64,000 nt of DNA, taken from contig JANBPK010000844.1 in assembly GCA_027579435.1 (NCBI GenBank), positions 186,001 to 250,000 of the forward strand, in the 5' to 3' direction. Made by a program: the position numbers and the translations under genes. The stretch comes from Candolleomyces eurysporus. Taxonomy: Eukaryota; Basidiomycota; Agaricomycetes; Agaricales; Psathyrellaceae. Below the pieces are notes generated by a model that saw nothing but the letters and a program-made list of their open reading frames with translations, was not told the origin of the DNA and ran no database searches. Positions 11,780 through 22,770 of the stretch are shown piece by piece (the first letter of the stretch is position 1; every line of letters begins with the position of its first letter).

Positions 11780-12001
11780 GTAGTATGTTCTGTCAGGTTG
11801 GACTTGATTGCTTGCTTCTTTAGCTACAGGTCTCACTGTGATCCTATTGAACCGTCGAGATTGTATATCTTTGAACTATAGAGAAATGGATCTGCGAAGC
11901 TACCTCATACGGAGCGGAACTAGAGTCTGGACTAACAAATGGATGAATGGTATCACTACGATACATGAGGCTGGCTGACCGTGATAGCGACCACCTAACT
12001 A

Positions 12002-12400
12002 CTGGTTCCAGAGCTCGTAGCTCGCAATTTCCTCCTTGAACACTTCCTCAACGTCCACCGTGTCGGCGCTGGTGCTCTGACGAGAGACCGCAGTTTGAAG
12101 AAGCCTGAATGAATCAGAAGCTGTGTAGCTGGAGCACGAGGAACAGATATATGTTGCGCTATAGATTGGCTGGCCTGAGCAATGCTTGCATCTCAGATGC
12201 ATCAAATTCATTGAGTGCAAATACATGGCCTCAGGATCATCGATCGATATATGTCGAGAGCAGTTGTTGCAGTTCTTAGGGCTGGTGAACATTATATGAC
12301 CATTGGAACATCCCAACGAATTTAACGTGATTGGGGAGTTCGATGGGACCTGTGGACGTCTGAGCGATTTGGAGAACACCAATGTCGTTCAGGGACAGTG
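12002..12400 (-). pseudogene. B3: BTB family relic, zinc-ribbon end only
   Basis: Only the C-terminal half of exon 4 remains. It has LGCSNGHIMFTS and CNNCSRHISIDD (first ribbon, with the second Cys replaced by Gly), CKHCSGQPIY and CSSC (second ribbon), and the tail VEEVFKEEIASYELWNQ. No BTB core, exon 3 or helical part is seen upstream; 12400-12650 holds frames unlike the family. It lies tail-to-tail with B2. Confidence 0.65.
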
Positions 12401-12652
12401 ATGAGCTGGTGCGAGAGTGGCAATGGTGAACACGACGGAAACCTTGCAACATCGTAATCTTGATTAAGAACGGGGTTCAACGGGCGTCCCATGCTACGCT
12501 CGAATGCGCGAAGGTGAATGGTGAACTCTATTTTCTGATGTCGATCTCGTCGTAGAGCAGTAACGATATCATCAGGACGGGCCAGGCTACATTTCTTCAT
12601 CAATAGTGCTACTCTTTCTGCTGGTACTAGCTCGTAAGGTATGGAACAAACG

Positions 12653-13852
12653 CTACTCGTCCCAAGCTTCGTATCCAGCGATCTCATCCCCAAACTCCTC
12701 CAGTATCTTCTGAGAAGCACCATTGTTCCGGAGCGCGTTCGGAGACGGGATCAGCCTCAACCCTGTGGGAAGGGCGCTCTGAGAACATGTGGAACAGATG
12801 TAAGTTGCAAAAGGAAGCGGGCATTGATGGCAGCCCCTGCACCTCAGATTTTGCAGGCCGAAGGTGAAATTAGTTGTTGCAGGTCCAGCGGCTGGAAGGG
12901 TCGTGACAATGCCCGCACTGGATGCTCCACTACAAAGATAGAGGGCGCTGCAATCGTCGACTGCTATCCTCCGAGAGCAAGAGGTACAGTTTCTATCGCT
13001 CTTGAAAATCGCAGCTTGGCAGGTATGGTGGCCGATCATTCCGAGGGTAATGACGAAGTCTTTTGCAACGACCATCGGAGAAGCCTGGTTCAGGATCCAC
13101 AATAAGGTGCACACCATCTCCGCCCCCAGCTGAGATTTGAGTTCGGCCAAAGGACGGATGGGATGTTCGGAAACAAGTTCGATTAGCCCATCTCGGAACC
13201 ATTTCGCAACCTTATGCTCTCTGCCTAGCGCGATCTTCTCCATCGGGTCCAGAGGAACCTTGCAGAGTTCGTTGATGGCATGTTTTCTGATCTAAAGAGG
13301 CTATATTCAACACCCGGAATTGGAGAGTGGTTAACGAAACCCGAGGCACACCTTTTTCATTCTCCACCTGGTCGATAAGTTGAGCACGCCGATCCATTCC
13401 TCTTTTTTCAATGTGAAGATGCCTAAGATCGAGTCATCTGGTCTATCCTCGTCTGTTGTCAGTGATTGACTTGAGAGTAGGATGCCGGCGCTCACGATGG
13501 GTACAGGACCTTCAACAATGCATCGAAGTGGACAGCTTGATAGTCCTCTAATACGATCGGATGTTTTTCATCCTGTCCTTCGACAGTCCTATGGCTTCCA
13601 GTAGGTAGCTTGAACATGGTCTCGAAGACCTCGGAATGTTCGGTTAACCTGAATCGGGGAGCTTCAAAAACAATCTCTTCGACCTACGACACCGGTCAGC
13701 TGAAGGTCAACACGCAGATCGGGCGATGACAATACTCTAGATACCGTACATACCTTGAAGAAGATCACGTCGCCCCACCGGATACGTTTTGACCGGACGA
13801 TAGGACTTGGGTCCGTCCCGTTACTGACAGGCCAGTTCAAACCGATAGGCAT
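12653..13852 (-). CDS. B4: BTB zinc-ribbon protein
   Basis: Exon 1 is 13852-13754 (MPIGLNWPVSNGTDP, KRIRWGDVIFFK). Exon 2 is 13683-13496 (VEEIVFEAPRFRLTEHSE, LEDYQAVHFDALLK). Exon 3 ends at 13352 (EEWIGVLNLSTRWRMKK). Exon 4 is 13291-12653 (GREHKVAKWFRDG, tail YEAWDE). For the frame to hold, exon 3 must start at about 13469, earlier than in other copies, because the usual acceptor (13453) would shift the frame; either the acceptor moved or the gene is damaged here. The first ribbon has His in place of the first Cys (HHTC-x10-CTSC), which could still bind zinc. The second is CRGC-x11-CSTC. Confidence 0.7.
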
Positions 13853-13926
13853 GGTGGTGCTTGAAGAAGAGAAATGACGGGTGCTTAAGACGCAAATGAA
13901 GTTATCTATCACACAAGTATCACGCA

Positions 13927-13948
13927 GGCACGAGGCTGACCATGTGCC
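13927..13948 (-). promoter_or_regulatory. upstream element A (reference copy, B4)
   Basis: On the + strand this 22-bp element begins GGCACGAGGCTGACCATGTG and continues CC. Its outer five bases form a perfect inverted repeat (GGCAC, 12-nt spacer, GTGCC), and it contains CATGTG, an E-box-type hexamer. It lies 75 bp before the B4 start codon. Near-identical copies stand at similar distances before most BTB genes of the array, and on the opposite strand before the inverted gene B12. It is most likely a shared promoter or transcription-factor site; which protein binds it is unknown. Confidence 0.6.
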
Positions 13949-14140
13949 CGGCAAATGGGTCCTAACTTTATCTGGTTATGCAATTTCTGAGAGCAGTGAG
14001 CAATGGACGAAATGATTTGTTCCAAAGAGGAAGGGTTTGTGCAGGGATAGATATTGTTTGGCGTTGCCGCTCAGCGGTTCCCTCCCAAGCTTGCTTCTCC
14101 AAGAGGTTGAACAACGAGCGCATGGTGAATCACCGAACGG

Positions 14141-14167
14141 AACTGATTAGATTAGATCGTGGCTGTG
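14141..14167 (+). repeat. GATTAGATTAGATCGTGGCT spacer repeat
   Basis: The core reads CTGATTAGATTAGATCGTGG and runs on CTGTG. Copies or close variants are at 27521, 37698, 43036, 49892 and 57411, each at the start of a CT-rich Chs7-like relic, so it may be part of that gene's old promoter or leader. Confidence 0.55.
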
Positions 14168-14477
14168 ACAACTATCTCTTGACCCAAACGCGGAGGACGA
14201 CGGCTTTCAGTTTCACGCTCTACCTCATCTACTCAAACGCTCACACGACAACGTTGCGTACCGGCCCAACGCGAACCGACGGAATCCAACTCTGCTGGGG
14301 TAAAGAATAGCCAAATAAACAAGGCGATGATGGCAGATTTTGGGACGCACGACGCACGCTTACGCCCCGCTTGCTCGACGGAATCCACATCAACAGATCC
14401 GATAGAGAGAGGAGAATGAATAAGACGGCATTCGGCGGACTATAACCTATCCGCGAGAACACGCCCAGCTATACCTG

Positions 14478-16507
14478 GTGAAACCTCTTCTACCGTCAGG
14501 TGCGCTCCGTCGACCGCTTTGGCGCATATGCCCGTTGAACTCACGATTGATCACCCTACTCCTCGCCACGTTGCTTGCTTTCCTCGCTTATCCACCTCGC
14601 CCGCTCGTTCGCTCTCTCTNCCCCCCCAGGCTGTCTCTCTCACCCGCGCAACTCCTCCGCAACTCCCCCACAACACTCACAGGCCCTTTCCGCCGGGCGT
14701 GCCGTCAACCCCAATTGCGGCGTCCCTCACTTGTACCATGACGTTTCAATCTCCAATGTGGAACATCTCTCCGTGAAGCGAGNTTTTTTCTCTGTGGGGT
14801 TGCTGATTTACCTATGTAATAGGAGGATGGCTGCTGTTGGTACGTCCTCGTTCCATTCTCTGTTTTTATCCTTTCCTGCGTACGCTGGTAGTCCTTTCTT
14901 TCATTCGTTGTGTGATTTTCAATCATTCCTTCCCAAGAATCTACTAACGCCACGCTATCCAACCAACAGGCTGAGTAGAGGTCGACTCGCTTCTCTTCCT
15001 CTGCCTCGTCACCCTCTCACTCCGATCCCTCACTATGAGATTGATTTTGGAACAATGGTCGTTGGGATTGAGGATCTCGGCAGCTGTGTATGCGGGGATG
15101 GCCGCTGCGACGTTTTTTGCTCTGTTGGCGGACGCGATTATAGCTACGCCGGTGGAAGAGGATACCACGCTGAGTAGTTTGATCATGAGTTTTCCTTCAT
15201 TCGTCGGTCTAGCGCCGCGTTCATCTGTCAACCTCTTTTTTCTCCCTATCCAATATTTAACCTCGTATTCCTCCCACCTCCACCAGTTTTCCCCCGGTGG
15301 TTGCCTCTTGTTCAACCTGTTCATTCCATTCGCGACATATTTCCGTCACGATACTGACCCCGTTCCTCTTCTTCGCGTAGCCCTGCTTAACCTTCTCGTT
15401 CCTCTTCATCGGTGTGACGACCTACATCTGGCTAGATGTGAGACTCACAGTGACGGATCTTTTTGCATAAGGGTGGTAAATGCCCTGGACAGGTTGGGGA
15501 ATGTATTACTTTTCGTGTTCACGAGTATATCGCCTGCTGCGTGAGTGTTCTGACACCTGGGCACTCGTGACATCGGAAGACTTTGCCTATACTGACCCCA
15601 TGCACCTTCGGTTACAGTGTGGCGCTCATCTAAGTGGCGTTTCACTCGACCTCAAAGTCCTCGACGAGGCCTATGTGGTTCTACCTTCTTACTGCGCTGC
15701 TGTCCGAACCGAGTCAGGGGAGGGTGTTGTGCAATGTGAGTTCTTCTCTTTCCGTCTTGCGCCGCTTCCTGCTTTTCGGCGGCTTCTGTTCCTATTTGCT
15801 TTCGATGCCCGTGACTCGTCTTTTTCCTCTCCATGTATTGTCTTCCGGAGTCTACCTTGTCCTTCTTTTCTAGGCCTTTCATGCCATTCCATTTGTATTG
15901 GTTGTGTTCCAGGGAGGAACATCTTCTGTACTGTCGTGTCGCATGACGATGTAACAGCGGTTGGGGTCTTCCTCAATGGGCTTTAGTCACCTGGCCCTGT
16001 TCGTCGCGTCGCACTACATCATGTTGATGGGGTGACGAGTCGTTTTGTCACGACTGACCATTGCCATTATCGTTCGCTTCCCAGCACTTCATTATCGCTT
16101 TCGTTCTTTCATCATCTCCCTGCTCCCTTCACTCGCTATGATCAACTCTCGCTTGATATAACCTATTGATTGACATATTGAATGACTACTCTATCGGTTC
16201 GTTTCTCGTGGCTTTGCTCGAGACGGCATCTCTTGCTGTGTTTATTTCATCTGAAGGTGTGTTCCTCCCTCTAGTCTTCCCTGCTTTCGTTATTAACTGG
16301 CCAACTCGTTTCCTCTACAGAACCGTGCAATGTATTACCCATCCTACCCACGCGCCTCAGTCGGAACATAGAGAAGGAACGAGCTTTATTACCGTCCTTT
16401 CGTCGCTCAATTATTCCTATGCGCCTACCCATTCATGTGACACCTTACTCCCGCTCGCCCTGCTTCTCATAGGATATTATACCACTCAACCGAATATCTC
16501 GATCTAA
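14478..16507 (+). pseudogene. Chs7-like (chitin synthase export chaperone) relic
   Basis: CT-rich DNA with pieces of a multi-exon membrane protein in order. NPNCGVPHLYHDVSISNV (from about 14710) resembles the C-Y-x-R-N-[VI]-x-[IL] region of Chs7. YAGMAAATFFALLADAI and EEDTTLSSLI (15085-15180) resemble the 'G-L-x-A-[AG]-x-x-x-L-L-x-x-G-x-x-G-x-x-x-x-E-D-G-T' region. STRPMWFYLLTALL (15660-15720) and DYSIGSFLVALLETASL (16183-16233) resemble the last helices. Chs7 is an ER chaperone needed for export of chitin synthase. The donor after SSLI is ATGAGT instead of GTGAGT, and two Ns (14620, 14783) interrupt, so it is scored as decayed. The identification is from remembered family patterns and needs a profile search. 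Confidence 0.5.
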
Positions 16508-16560
16508 AATAATAAGATACACCGCCCATTGGATCGTACATACAGACTACCGGCTACTCG

Positions 16561-17655
16561 TTAATCGTCCAGCGACTTATAAGATGCAATTTCTTCCCCA
16601 AAAATCTCTATGGCCATCCCGACCTGTTTGTCTCTTTCCATGAGCCTGACCTGCAAGTCGGTCTCCGCTCCACCGCGCCCACAGGTGCAGCGATACCTTG
16701 TGGTAGGGGGAAAGGGACACATTGAACAGCTACTGCATCTCAGTTGTGACACAGTTACAACATTGTCAGTAGGTGGAGGCCAGGAGTCGATGTGAAGGTA
16801 AAAGGAATTCGTGCGGCATGTGTCGCAGAGCGTGGTTTCGGTGGAGTAGAACAGGGCTTGACATGACGGGCACTCTGTGCGACGCACTGTGACGCTTTTT
16901 TGTGATGTAGTGATCTGTTCCTGGAGAACTTGGTTCTGAGCCCAGAGCAGGCGGCAAGCTGTATCGAGTCCGAGCGATTGGAGCTCCTCCAAAGGGCGAA
17001 TGGGGACTTCTTCAATGAGTTCATTCACCCCTTCTATGAGCCATTTGGCAACTTTGTGTGCTCGAGCAAGGACGACTTTCTCAACGGGAGTGAGAGACAT
17101 TTGGGACAGCTCGTCGATACTGTGTCTCCTGATCTAGCGACGATTATAAGAGATCGTAGAACATCCGAGTCAGTGTAAATGCATAGAGAGGCAAGAGTTC
17201 TACTGACGTACTTCCTTCATTTGCCATTTAGTCGATAGATTGAGAACCCCTACCCACTCCTCCTTCGTTAATTTGTATGAACCGGAGACGACGGTGTGAA
17301 GCGGTCTAAATGTATTCTCAACATCTCAGTAGAGTACCAGGAGATCGAGCAACTCCACCTACGCAGGATACAGAGCCTTGACTAAGGCGCGGAAGTCCGC
17401 CGCACTATAAGTCTCCAAAACGATCGGATGTTCCTTGTCCTTCCCTTCGACGCTTTCTTGCCCGGCCTGAGGCATGAGGAACATATCCGCAAAGACTTCG
17501 GAATGCTCGGTTAACCGATGTTGAGGAACTTGGAAGACCGTGGCTTCGACCTGGCAATTACGGTTTTCGTGATTGACACTAGGAGATGGGCTGCCGGTTG
17601 GTTTGCGTACCTTGAAAAAGACTGTATCCCACAGCATAGACTCCATGTTTGTCAT
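16561..17655 (-). CDS. B5: BTB zinc-ribbon protein, ARAHKVAKWL type
   Basis: Exon 1 starts at 17655 (MTNMESMLWDTVFFK); an in-frame upstream ATG at 17724 is less like sister genes. Exon 2 is 17550-17363 (VEATVFQVPQHRLTEHSE, GKDKEHPIVLETYSAADF). Exon 3 ends at 17212 (EEWVGVLNLSTKWQMKE before GTACGT). Exon 4 is 17133-16561 (LARAHKVAKWLIEGVNEL). The first ribbon is CPSC-x11-CDTC. The second starts CSSC but ends C-T-C, one residue short of the usual C-x2-C. The tail is EIFGEEIASYKSLDD, with the W of YESWDQ lost. Confidence 0.75.
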
Positions 17656-17795
17656 CTTAGCAATGGCTCTCGCTTGATGCACTATCAAGCTTGGGCTATG
17701 AACCGCGATGGGAGGGGAGGACAAGAAATGAGGGCTTATAAGGATGTGCGTTTATCGATAATGTGATTCTCGCGAGAAGGTCACGCCGACGGTAG

Positions 17796-17813
17796 ACACG
17801 AGGCCGGACATGA
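17796..17813 (-). promoter_or_regulatory. upstream element A of B5
   Basis: GACACGAGGCCGGACATG lies 141 bp before the B5 start, at the longer spacing seen in the ARAHKVAKWL subfamily. An N with a T run follows directly (17814). Confidence 0.4.
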
Positions 17814-18084
17814 NTTTTTTTCGGAGGGTACTTTAAAAAGTGCCGATTTTTATCACTCACTGCTGACAGCTTGAAATACTCCTTGATTATACGAAAGCGA
17901 GAGGACTTGTGGGGCACTTACTGACTTGAAAGCATGAGGCTGACTCGTCAAATCTACTTTTTGTCGGAATTAGCGTTACGTACGCAGTCTCATCACAGTT
18001 TAGAGGTGGATGGTAGAAAGTGTGTAAGGCACATGTTATTCTTACCATTGATGCTACCTATGAAGAAGGTTAGACCACTGGTCC

Positions 18085-18552
18085 TAATATTCTTATCTGG
18101 CGACTTTGTCCCCAAGATTGACGACGAAGCTGGCGGCCGGGAGTGGCAGAAGAGTCTGGTTCGGGATCCATAGCGTGATCCATACAGACTTTGTCCCCAG
18201 TTTGGATTTGAGTTCGCCCAGTAATGGAATTTTTAATCTGCCAAAAATCTCATGCAGCCCCTCTTTCATCCCAAGGTGTCAGAAGAATGGATCTTAATCC
18301 CTCAGTCACCGGGAACACAGTCGGCTACACAAGTTCCTGCCAACTTACAGTACATACCACCTGAAAACAAATCCTGAATTCGTCTGATTAATCTTGGAGA
18401 GCTTGTGGCGAGCTCGTTTGGTCGGAAAGACAGTCGGTGGCTATCCCTTGATAATATTGAGACAGAAAAGAGGTGAATCCGTGCTCGATTCATTGCTGCA
18501 CCGATAATGACTTTTTGGAATGTCAGCACACAGGCACGAAGCAGACCATGCT
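18085..18552 (-). pseudogene. B6: BTB family relic beside eEF2
   Basis: Three traces in order on the - strand show a dead BTB copy. Element A is at about 18532-18552 (GGCACGAAGCAGACCATGCT). An exon-1 trace near 18370-18430 reads NELATSSPRLIRRIQDLF, compared with NEPA..SP.PI.R.KRI.W in sister genes. An exon-4 trace near 18150-18235 reads LLGELKSKLGTKSVW followed by IPNQTL. The BTB core and zinc ribbons are gone. It fills the gap between B5 and the 3' end of the eEF2 gene. Confidence 0.5.
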
Positions 18553-18639
18553 CAGCATGCTCTTCCTCCGGGATCAATACCATCAAAGGCACAAGGACAT
18601 GGAGAACCAATATGAAAGAACGCAGAAAATTACCACAGC

Positions 18640-21546
18640 TTAGAGCTTGTCGTAGTACATATCAAGAGAAGGAATCTCAGGATTAAGACCCTTGCGAGTA
18701 CGGATCTTGACCACCAACTCCTCCATCTTGCTTCCCTTGTCGATTGGCGAGCCCGCCATGACCTCCCAGTGGTTGAACACGCTCTGGGAGAATGCCTGCC
18801 CAGCAGTATGTGATTGTAGCTCACCGTTGAGGCCGAAAGACTCCGCGACGGGGAGGTATGCCTTGATCGTGAACATGGGCGTGCCAGGACGCTTCTCTTC
18901 ACTGAAGACCTGGCCGCGTCGGTTGTTGAGACACGAGTAGACGCCACCAATGGCGCTCTCAAGGCATTGAATCTCAACTTTTTGCACAATAGATTAGAAA
19001 GGCCTTGACAGTACACGCCAAATCCAGCTTACCGAAATAGATGGGCTCTTGGAGACCAGGAGTGGCAAGCAAGCAGGCGGCATAGGTTGCACGACGCATG
19101 GTAGGAATGATTTGTCCTCCACTACGATGGATAGCATCAGTGTGGAGCTACAATACCCATTAGTTACCCTGATCACTACCAAAATTCGTTCTCACTCACA
19201 GTAGCATCAAGTACGTTGACACGGATACCACGGACACTCTCCTCAGCGCAGACACCTTCCTTGGTAGCCCACTGGAAGGCAGCAACACAATTGTGCTTGA
19301 TTTCTTTCAAGTACTGAACTCCCTTGGTGACGTTGACTAACAGGTTAGGACCAGTGGTATCGGGACCGAAACACCAGATCTTGCGAGCATCAGAATCATC
19401 CCAGCCATAGTCATCAGCGAGGATACGGGCCCGGAGCTTGAAATCGTCACGCGCCTTGACGGTACCGCCCTCAATAGCCTTGGTGAGTTCGTCGTCAAGA
19501 GGTAAAGCTTTGACGAAGAGACGATTGTGCTTGTTCTCCGACTTGGAGCGAGCAACGATCGACGACTCGGTCTTGACGGTCTCACGGTAAGGAACGACAG
19601 GGTCAGAAATCTCGAGAGGAACAGCGGCGTGGTCTTCTTGGAGATCCTACGATAGAGCCTCAGCAAATCACTCATACCAATAATGCAGAACAGCAAACCT
19701 TCAAGCAAATTTCCAAGTGCAATTCACCAGCACCGGCAACAATGTGCTCTCCAGTCTCTGAGATCCATGTTTGGACACAAGGGTCGGACTTTGAGAGACG
19801 CTTGAGACCTTGCACGAGCCTGGGCAGATCAGAGGCTTTCTTGACCTCGACGGCGACTTGCATGACAGGGGAGACGGAGAATTTCATGACCTTCATGTTG
19901 TGGGCAGTTTCTGAGGTGGTGAGAGTACCGCTCTTGAGCAAGAACTGATCGATACCGGTGAGCCCAATGATGTTACCAGCAGGGCAATCTTGGATAGACT
20001 CGACGTAACGACCCATCAGAAACAGAGTTTGCTGGATGGCCTGGACGAAGAGATCGTCCTTCTTTCCGGGGAGGTAATTGGGACCCTGTATACGGACCTT
20101 GAGCCCAGACTTGACGGTACCAGAGAAGACACGACCGAAGGCGTAGAATCGTCCCTTATCGGATGTAGGAACCATCTTGGAGACGTAGAGAACGAGGGGA
20201 CCTTTGGGGTCGCAATCACGGATACCGATGGCGGACTCATCCGCCAAAGGACCCTCGTACAAGGTCTCAACACGGTAGCGCTGAGCGGTGGCAGGGGAAG
20301 GAAGGTTGATGACAATCATTTCCAAGAGGGAGTCACCGGCGGGGAGGAAGCGACGCATGATGGCCTTGATAAGGGGCTTGCCTCCCAGATCGCGTTCCTC
20401 TGCAGTAAGCTTAATGTCGAGCTTTTCGAGGATGGTGGCGACAGTGTCCTTCTTAAAGTTCATGACAGCGTCGAAGATTTTGAAGAGAGGGTCGAGGACG
20501 AACGAGTTGAAGGCACGCTCCAATGGCTTGCCGTTCGCATCGGTGCCGTTGGTGGTCCATTTGCGAGTGGCAGGGTTGAAGTAGTTGTCACCCCAAAGCT
20601 TGACCATCATCTTTTCTTTGTCGACACCGAATTTCTTCGCGTAGCGAGCGGTGAATTGACGGAGAGTGAATCCCCATCCGTGGAGACCTGAGCCAAAGCC
20701 GACAGTTCCTTTTTCGGGATGCACCCGGACATCACCAAGAGCAGCATCGTGGTACGTCGAGATGATGACGTTCAAGGTCTCAATGGTATGCATGAAGGAT
20801 TGGTAGAGGGATTCCTTGTCAACTTGTAATTCAAGGAGGGCACGGTCAACCTTGTTGATGATGACGACGGGCTTGATACGCTCAGTTAAAGCCTGGCGCA
20901 GCACAGTCTCTGTCTGTACGCAAACACCATCAAAAAAGTCGACGACGACGAGGGCACCATCGGTGACACGGAGGGCGGCGGTGACTTCAGGAGAGAAATC
21001 GACGTGTCCGGGAGAGTCAATCAAGTTGATCAAAAACTCGTGGCCTGGCCGTTGATAAGATAATGGGGTTCGCTATCATCCAGGATCTCCGCACCTTCGG
21101 TTTTTTGCTTGATGGAGCTAAGCTCTTCCTTGTCGGCCTCGAAGTACACTGAAATGGCGGTCGATTTGATGGTGATACAGCGATCCTCGTCGTCAAGACC
21201 GGTGTGGGTGAACCGCATGTCCTTGGCTGAGGCGAGGATACCAGCCTTTGAGACCAAGGAATCGATAAGGGTGGATTTTCCGTGATTGACTATTGAAGGT
21301 GTTGAGCTCGTTGCCCAGTGGGAAAGGATCTCTACTCACCATGAGCGATAACACTTATGTTACGGATGTTGGTCGGGCGGTCCATAAGGGCCCGAACCTG
21401 ATCTGTAGGGCGACGAGTGTCAAACAAGAGCAACTTTTTGAGATCAAAGTAACCTCGCTAACCGACCGTGAAATTACTGCAAGCCTGATGTCAGCATCAA
21501 GCTCAAGAGGACAATGAAGACGGACGATGAAGACGACTTACACCAT
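18640..21546 (-). CDS. EFT1: translation elongation factor 2 (eEF2), divergent copy
   Basis: Cytosolic GTPase that moves the ribosome along mRNA. Eight exons join in frame: 21546-21542, 21476-21463, 21402-21340, 21289-21095, 21044-19699, 19646-19200, 19147-19033 and 18977-18640, giving 840 residues (about 842 is usual). Visible motifs are the N-terminus [21 protein letters not shown]-loop AHVNHGKST, switch [12 protein letters not shown] and the C-terminus YYDKL. Two normally invariant sites differ: the P-loop Asp is Asn (residue 29), and the glycine two after the predicted diphthamide His (residue 697) is Ser (residue 699, IHRSGGQ). Smaller departures ([18 protein letters not shown]) suggest a second, diverging eEF2 paralogue. 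The symbol follows the yeast name and is only indicative. Confidence 0.92.
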
Positions 21547-22770
21547 GTTGTCTCGCTGCTACCGGTGGCGATGGGGAAGTATGTGCAAAAAACAACTTCG
21601 ACGATGGAGGGGTTGAGAGAGAGGAAAGTTTCAACTGGTGCTCATTTGTCTGTTGATCTTTTGACATCAGGGTAGGTCGGAGCCGGGATCACTTAGAAAT
21701 ACCAGAGTCAACCATGTGTCCGTCCGGAAAGGCCCGTATCCATCACACTGGTCTGGATGCTATGTCTAGCCCTTGACTCATCGCAGTATAATATCGAGTC
21801 ACAAATTTGGAGAATCCGGAAGCGCACATCAGCAAAAGTGAGACACGCCTTCCACCGCTCTACGACCCCACAATCAGAATCGACGCACTCGTGACGCAAA
21901 ATGATTAGCATCTCCGCACAACGGGTTGTGTTGGCACCAATTATTTGTGGCACTCAATTCCTATCGTATCCCATAGTATCACACTTCGACAAGAGGTGTA
22001 GAAATAAGATACACGCTGACTGAGATATACTGCAGGGTGTTAAACCCATCCCTTGCCATATCATGCTGTTAACCAGCTTCCGATAGTCACCACCATTGCT
22101 GTCAAGCTCCAGTTTGAAGTACAGCTTACTGTGCCAGTCAGATCTGCAATATGGTGTGTTGCAAGCAGCAAGGTATCAGCATACCTAACCCCCAAACCCA
22201 TAATCTCTGCTCCTGCCCACGCGAAGATGATATAAACTCCTCGATATTCCATCCGAGCATCATGATCAGCCTGGTGTATCATGTTTTAGCTCTGAATGAT
22301 ATCCACTCACCTCTGACTCCCTGGTCTCCTGTGCCCCCCTCTNCCCCACATGCAACCAGTAAGTGGTGCTCCTATACTGGAGTAGTGAGAATATCAGTCT
22401 TGAATTGAGAAAGAGGCTTCACATAGACAAAGGAAGGGTAGGGTAGGGTGAGGTGGGGAGTGGGAAAGTGAGAACCATAAGCATCCTGAGAGCAGTCCCT
22501 AACACAACCTCATGTGATTGTATTCAAAGTCCCACTCATCCTCTCAAATATCCTACAATTTACCACCATAACTCTGTAAGAGTCTCCAGGTAGGATGACC
22601 CATACACATACGATATATTTGGGCCACTGCTGTAGTGGCCAGCTTGCTTTGCGAGCCTTGATCCTGATTCTTCCTTCTGGATCCAAATACTTTAGAGAGT
22701 GGTGATTTTGTTCTTCTGTGCAAGATCGCTCTTGCTACGATACAAGCTAGTAGCAGTAGCAACGAGTGTG
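21547..22770. other. intergenic between eEF2 and B7
   Basis: This spacer must contain the eEF2 promoter (leftward). No gene was recognised. A G-rich track (GGGTAGGGTAGGGTGAGG) lies at 22436-22464, and an N at 22343 beside a C run. A - strand frame near 22553-22762 contains CMGHPTWRLL, which faintly recalls retrotransposon protein but is too short to call. Confidence 0.4.

Noticed and set aside
12641..13105. 154-residue + strand open frame across B4
   Set aside because: Antisense shadow of B4 exon 4 without recognisable domains.
16561..17133. B-family zinc ribbons as a RING or MYND finger
   Set aside because: The cysteines come in two separate four-Cys sets with about 10-12 residues inside each and a long linker between, unlike the interleaved RING or MYND spacing.
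19990..20691. 233-residue + strand open frame antisense to eEF2
   Set aside because: It is a mirror of strongly biased codons in the eEF2 exon; eEF2 itself is certain.
22553..22762. possible retrotransposon trace (CMGHPTW)
   Set aside because: Only about ten residues resemble a copia-type motif, with no neighbouring integrase or reverse transcriptase.
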